A stretch of DNA of 64,000 nucleotides. Source: Epichloe hybrida (taxonomy: Eukaryota > Ascomycota > Sordariomycetes > Hypocreales > Clavicipitaceae). The notes under the pieces were generated by a model. That model had not been told where the DNA came from. It was given only the letters and a program-made list of their open reading frames with translations, and ran no database searches. The position numbers were made by a program, and so were the translations under genes. Where the stretch lies: assembly GCA_019022495.1 (NCBI GenBank), contig JAFEKR010000022.1, positions 434,001 through 498,000 on the forward strand, in the 5' to 3' direction. Positions 58,251 through 64,000 of the stretch are shown here, piece by piece. The number at the start of each line of letters is the position of its first letter. Positions within the stretch are counted from its first letter, which is position 1.

Positions 58251-58999
58251 CGCTAGGTTAAACTTGATAAATTTAAATAAATTATAAGCTTGTTAAGTAT
58301 TAATCTTAGCTTAATTAGACTGCTTAAAGGGTTTTCCTAGGGTTATAATCCTTTCTTCTTAGCGGAGCTAAAGGGTAAGGTTCTAATTAGCCTTTTCCTT
58401 TGCTATAAGAAATACTATGCTTAGTATCCCTCTAGTTATAATCTCTTAAATAAAGGCCTCCTCTTAATCTTTATTTATAAGTACATAAAGCTAAACTAGG
58501 CTAATGTCTTTCTTAGGGCTATAAGGTCTTCTTTTCCTTACTTTTATTCCTTTAGGGCGTAGTAATAAGTCTTTAACTTAATAGCTTCCCCTTAGGGCCT
58601 TTTAGGCTTTATAAGCCTTTTTATTAAACTCTCCTATACTTATAAATTATACTATAAGGGCCTTTCTTAGTCTCCCTTACTTTCTCTTAGCTAGTGTTTA
58701 TAGCTCTTTGCTATCTTCTATTAGAGAATCTCTTTTATTAGTAGTAGTTAGTTATATAGTTACTTCTTTCTCTATATTACTAGGCTTTATCTCCTACTAC
58801 TTTAGCGTGTTATAGGGCTTTATCTCTTACTACTCTAGTCCCTCTATAATATATAAGTCTTTATAATAGGGCTTTACTACTATAGAGCAAAACTTTACTA
58901 GGCTATAGGGTATATTAATAGTATAGGTCTCTCTATTAGTAGTAAGCAGCTTGTATAGGCTATACTAGCTACCTTTCTCTCTTTATACGTGTATATTAG

Positions 59000-59700
59000 C
59001 CTATAGGGGTAGCTAATATATAGGCGCTATATTAGGGCTATTCTAGGCTCTAAGGGCATTATAGACCTGCTATAAAGCTAGAAGATATTAGACTTTATCT
59101 ATTACCTTATAAATTACCTTAGCATGTTAAATAATAGAGATACTTAGTAGTAACTTATCTATTATCCATAGGTAGCCTCTAAAGACTAGTATAGTTAGGA
59201 TAATACTATTTAGGCCTATAGAATTATTAATAGCCTTAACAGCTATTTAAAGGCATTACTCTAGCGCGAGCTCCGTTCTAATTAAGTCTATAATAATATT
59301 ATAGGCTTAGCGTAAAGGTCCGTGGTATTTCTTAACCTTTCTAATGCTATTATAAGCTTTAATTAGTATCTCACTAGTTTTAATTAACATTAATTAAGTA
59401 TAATACCTAAATTTAGCAGAAGCGAAGTTATTGCTAGCATTATGGATAATCTAATCTAGAGGTCTGAGATAAGTATTAATCTAATATTCGCGGATTATAT
59501 CCTAGATATCTTAAGCCTTCTGCTTCTTTAGATTAAGGAACTAGGCTACCTAGAATAAGGTTACTAAATTAATAATGTGGAGCACTAGCTAGCTATTGAT
59601 TTGCATGATATTAATGATGATCTTGTAGTTAAATTCGTGATTATTCTTAATTATGAATTTAAATTGGCTAGGGGCCTTGCTATGTATTTAGTAATAGTAG
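59000..59700 (-). pseudogene. Copia integrase remnant
   Basis: Minus-strand reading includes FKFIIKNNHEFNYKIIIN, the core segment INTYLRPLD followed by IIHNASNNFAS (degraded DAGTNFAS), then VKKYHGPLR and AYNIIIDLIRTELALE. Active-site Asp codons have become Asn. The last part is shared with the left relic at 6416-6800. Confidence 0.85.
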
Positions 59701-62700
59701 TAAACTTTAGTTAATTTCTTAATTACCTAGCGTTTAACTTTATAACTAGCTTAGTAAAGAATCTTTATAAGTTATTAAACAGAAGGGTAACTAAGTTAAT
59801 AATATAATTAACGAATATCTCCTTCTAAAAGGTAAAAGGCAACTGTTTCTCTTGCTTCTAGTAATTACTAAGGATAGCCCTATTATTATATAATAGGTAT
59901 AGTCTTATTGCCTTAGATAAGTATATTAGCGAGGTTATTAATCTTGACTTATATTTTATTTATATTAGTAATTAAGAAGAGAAAGGGGGTAGCTGTGTTA
60001 AGGATATAAAATTTAAGCTCTCTAAGTTTTATAGGCATATGTAGGATTCCTCTTGTAACTACTAATCTAGTGCTAAATATAATAATTTAGGGTTTATAAG
60101 GGGTTACCTTTAATAAAGGTATTAATCTTAATAAAGCCTTTACTTATACCTCTCCTATAGTTAACTTTCCTATAGCGCTAGTATTAGGTATAATCTCTCT
60201 AAAGACCTCTTTAGAATAGCGTTCTTTAAAGATATAGTAAATTAAGCCTTTATTGCACTCTTATGGCTTATAAAGCTCTTACCTAAGGAATACGTGTTAG
60301 AAGGCTTGATTATTTAGGGTTATAAGAATATTAATATTAGCGGTATTATAGTTAGTCTGTAATCTAGAGCAGAAGAATTATATAATACTTAGGTATACTA
60401 TTAATAGTAGTTCCTTTACATTATTATTATTATCTTTAGCTTCCGTGTAGGCTAAAAGATATAATTCCTAATTCTAACCTAAGCCTTTATTAGGCTTATT
60501 ATTATCCTGCCCTTTATAGGAGGCAAGGAATACCTAGAATCTTTTCTTTAAAGGGGGTGTATAATATGTTTTACTAGCCTACTAGTAGTCCTTTTCCTTT
60601 TAATGTTCTTTAGTAGAGTGATTAGAGGACTAGCAGCTACTCTTACTATATACAAAGCAGCGCTTAGTGCTTAGCCTAGGGCTCTGTCTATAATAACTTC
60701 CTCCGCCGCAGGGGGATAATCACTATCTATACTAATAATAAGTAAACATAGCCTCTAGAGGGTTTTCTTATTAGTACTAAAGGTATTAGGAGGGCCTCTT
60801 ATTTAATTTCATAATAGTAATTACCTTATAAGGTCTCTAGCAAGACTTTCAAAGCCTATAGAGTGCATATATTTCACTATCTAATATTTAGGCACACTAG
60901 CTATAGCGTTTAAGGCCTGCTTATAGAGTTTAGTATTTACTATCTTAGCAGGGTATAGGCCTCTATGGATTTTCTTAAGGGTTAATAATATAATCTTAAG
61001 GCACTTAAGCTTACTTTTATTAGGGTTCTTCTTAATTATACTCTTTAGCATTATACTACTCCACTTATAGTAATAGAATTACTAGTTACTTTCTATCTTA
61101 AAGCGCTAATAGATATAAGCAATTATCTCTTTATAGGAATAGTTATTCCTAAAGAGGTAATTAAGGTAGTATTACTTAGTATTACCTATTAATATAATAG
61201 GGAAAGCCTTTTTATTATGTGTTTAAGGAAGGTTAATTCTATCATACTTATTTTTAAAGAGTGTAATCTTTAGCGTTAAGAAGTTATATAGCTTTCCACT
61301 ATAGCAGTCACTATCCTTATATATCTTCGTAAGCTCTGAGATTTTCTTTATAATCTAATCTTTAGAGGGGAATTACTATAAAGGCATAATTTATTATAAA
61401 TAATAGTCTACTAGTCATTCTTAATAATAATTATCCGGATAGAGCTGTTAATATAATAGGGATTATCACAGGGGTTCTTATAAGGGTTTAAGCAATCTCT
61501 AAGGTTAGGGAAGGTTAATTTCTAGGGTAGGTTATTAGGGCTATTAATATTAAGGTTCTAGGGGTTTAGAAGATTGTGGTTTTTCTTATAATCTTTCCTG
61601 TAACTAAAGGGGTATTAAGGTTTAATAAAGCACTTCCTTAAGCAATGCTAGGATTAAATATCCTAGGCCTTGCCTAATAAGGATGCCGTAATCTTGTAGA
61701 GAATTATGTAATTCTCTAACAATATCCTTAGATACCCTTTTAAAGGTGTCTTTAGACTAGCCTTTAAAGTCTTCTTAGAATAATTCCTATAGGTTATTAT
61801 CTCTCTATTCTTAATGTTTACTAAGGTTAATAAATCTTATAATCTAGTTATTAAGCTTAAGCTATATAGCAGTCTCTAGATCTAGCTTAATGGATTCTTT
61901 CTAATTACTAGAGAAGTTATAAGTAAGCTATTAAAGGCATGAGAGTAACTCATACTCTTAGGGTCTTTTAGAGGTAATAGTTAGAGCCTTACTATTACTA
62001 GCAGCCTTTGCTCTTATAGAAGGTCTAGATTCCTTTACTATCTTTAACTATAAAAGGAATGTTACTAATTTATTGTTTTTACTACTAATTAAGCTCCTAT
62101 ATTTACCTATTACTATTATGAGGTTCTTCTTTTGCATTTTAGGAGCGTTATTGCTCTAATAAAATTAAAAGATTATAAAAACAGGAAAAATAGAAGAAAA
62201 AGTAGTAGAAGTAGCAAAAGTAGTAATAAGAATAAATTAATAAAGATAATAAAAGTAACATAAGTTCTAAAAGTAACTAGAAAATAATCAGAAAAGTAAT
62301 AAGGGAATAATAGGAATTACCACTTTCTATTTTTCGTAGAAAGGAGGGAAGGAGGTAATCTCTCTTTCTTACTAATAAGTATAGGGCAAATAGCACTAAT
62401 AATAAAGGGGGCAAAAAACAAGCAGTAGATGCTTGTAGGAAGAGATTAAAGGTCTATTAGATAAAGGGAATATTTATAGAGAAGTTATAGATATGTTAGC
62501 TAGCTTAGCTAAGGTTATTTAACGTTAGGTTTGAAATAAATGCCTCGTAGTAATAGATTCGGTTAGTTAGTTAGTTTTCTCGTGATGGACAATAAAATTA
62601 ATAATTAATAATAATATCCTAGATAAATATAACGAAGTTATATCCCTAAGCCTAAGGGTTAATAAATCAATTCCTTAGAAGCCTAATAAGCCTATAACTA

Positions 62701-62858
62701 GGATTCTAGTCTTTTCCTTTAGCACACTTATGCAGTTATGCCTCTCTACCGTAATAACTATTATAGCACAATAAGGGGTAGTAGTAGTAGTGTCTATAGA
62801 AATATCTCTTCTTATAATACCTAGCTTATTTATAGTTATAAAGTTAACTACTAATTAG

Positions 62859-63118
62859 TGTTAGATGCACTAAGGTCCTGCGTAAGTAATAAATCCCATA
62901 TAAGTGAAGTTAATAATAGTTAGTTAGCTAGCTAGGAAAGAGGGAGAGAAAAGAGAGGGAAAGTCTAGATACTAGGAAAGTAGGCGAAATCCGTATGTAG
63001 GGCACAAAAGGGGGTGGTGAATTAATGCAGCTAATCATATTGCGTGCATCGCGCCGGACCCACAATTGGTCTAGTCTTTAGCCACGATTGAACCGATGAA
63101 GATCCGAAGGAATCAACA
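62859..63118 (-). repeat. 5' LTR of the nested copia element
   Basis: 260 bp, partner of 56321-56579, TG...CA ends, followed by the gatta duplication. Confidence 0.92.
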
Positions 63119-64000
63119 GATTAGGTATTTAATTAAAGCCTAAGGAAGGTCTTAAAGTAAAACCAGAGAATTATTTAAAATAAAGCTAACTCTTAATAAA
63201 CAGACTAAAGAAGATCTTAAAAAGAGTAAGAAAAAGCTACTTTATATTTATTATAATAAGCATAAGGTTAAGAAGTTAAAGAACGCTTAGAAGACTTACT
63301 AAACGCTTTACTTACTAAAGAATTAGAATATTAACTAAGATTAATTAAAAAAGGTAAAAGAAGTAATAAATTAATAACCTAATAATATTAAAAAGGCCTA
63401 TAACACATGGCTTAAGGAACATAATATAAAGAAAAGCAAGCTAGAAGGGGATATTATATTTGCAGCTATAGAGCTATCTTTAGAGGCTTTTTATGCCTAG
63501 GGGTGATCGTGTGTAATACTTAATAGTAGTACTTTAGTATATATCTTTAATAATAAACGCTAGTTTATTAACCTAGACTACAGTAACTAACTAAGTATCT
63601 GAGCTAGGTACGGAGTTACTAAAGCTTACGGCATTAGCATAGCCTAGATTAGATTAATAAATAGTTAGACCCTTATATTATTAAAAGTATAGTATTAACT
63701 AACCTTCTTTATAAATCTTATATTACTTTAGCTACTTATAAAGAAAGGTATAAGGTAGGATAATCTCATAGGGATTATAATAGACCTAGTAAGAGGTAAT
63801 TATAAGGTTTTTGAGACTATAACTATTAGTATATAACTATATATTAAAGGGAATAGCCCTAATAAGGCTTTTGCTATTAGAAGGGATTCTTATAACCTAA
63901 AACCCCTAATAGCTATAAAAGCAAACCTTTAGCATATAAGAATAGCTTATCTAGGTAAGGATATAATAGATTAAGTGCTTTAAAAGGTTAATATACTAAT
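63119..64000 (+). mobile_element. Older copia-like relic, protease and GAG-pre-integrase part
   Basis: Plus-strand translation near 63505-63660 reads VILNSSTLVYIFNNKR then FINLDYSN and KAYGIS. This is the degraded copia protease pattern (I)DSG(A/S)xxHxxN...R with Asp to Asn. Near 63840-63960 NSPNKAFAIRRDSYN, IKANL and HIRIAYLGKDIID resemble the GAG-pre-integrase segment. It continues past the window end. The nested element interrupts it at the gatta duplication. Confidence 0.7.

Larger units (their letters stand above)
56321..63118 (-). mobile_element. Full-length nested Ty1/copia-like retrotransposon, RIP-degraded
   Basis: 6798 bp bounded by LTRs at 56321-56579 and 62859-63118, both TG...CA. 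It is flanked by the 5-bp direct repeat gatta at 56316-56320 and 63119-63123, a target-site duplication. On the minus strand the order is protease near 60.1-60.3 kb, integrase near 59.0-59.7 kb, reverse transcriptase near 57.7-58.2 kb and RNase H near 56.9 kb. IN upstream of RT is the copia order. A polypurine tract (plus-strand pyrimidines 56588-56602) sits next to the low-coordinate LTR. Stops throughout rule out activity. Confidence 0.92.

Overview
The window is nuclear DNA of a filamentous ascomycete. Genes are split by short introns of about 56-260 nt with GT...CTRAY...AG signals. Products are fungal (exomer ChAPs protein, Dre2, Npa3/GPN1, Rrp1, LysM effector-like protein), and the flanking repeats have been reduced to extreme A+T by CpA-to-TpA mutation, the signature of repeat-induced point mutation (RIP). 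A sordariomycete, perhaps Hypocreales, fits best, but that is inference.

Layout. Bases 1-7648 and about 54159-64000 are AT-rich, stop-riddled retrotransposon relics. Between them is a GC-richer gene island of about 46.5 kb. The left flank holds a minus-strand Ty3/gypsy element (its left LTR cut by the window edge) that abuts, and probably inserted into, a minus-strand Ty1/copia-like relic (6416-7648). The right flank holds a 118-bp piece of the same gypsy family at the island edge. It then holds a full-length minus-strand copia element (56321-63118) with paired 259/260-bp LTRs, a polypurine tract and a 5-bp target duplication (GATTA). That element is nested in an older plus-strand copia-like relic. 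The left copia fragment is a colinear copy of part of the right element.

Island, left to right: MFS sugar transporter (+), 56-aa secreted cysteine protein (-), LysM effector-like protein (+), ChAPs/exomer cargo adaptor (+), GPN1 GTPase (+), RPB12 (-, damaged), DRE2 (-, frameshift), HIT protein (+), glyoxalase/VOC protein (-), acidic nuclear-type protein (+), a 5-kb gene-poor stretch, TBC Rab-GAP (+), E2 ubiquitin-conjugating enzyme (-, frameshift), RRP1 (+), a 1197-aa single-TM protein (-), GH89 alpha-N-acetylglucosaminidase (-), BTB protein (-, frame break), TRAPPC12-like protein (+), SDR oxidoreductase (+), DPM1 (-), and a Pro/Ala-rich protein (+).

Most genes are housekeeping: transcription (RPB12, GPN1), ribosome biogenesis (RRP1), iron-sulfur assembly (DRE2), membrane traffic (ChAPs, TBC, TRAPPC12), glycosylation (DPM1) and ubiquitin (E2). 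They do not form a biosynthetic cluster or operon. The secreted, possibly host- or wall-facing genes (small cysteine protein, LysM protein) and the sugar transporter lie nearest the left RIP-affected edge. I found no convincing new biological system. The most useful observations are the nested, RIP-mutated retroelement architecture, a fall-off of RIP toward the island, several single-base frame breaks in conserved genes (assembly errors or real lesions), and a 19-nt terminal exon in the glyoxalase gene. All exon limits come from reading splice signals by eye; no alignment was run.
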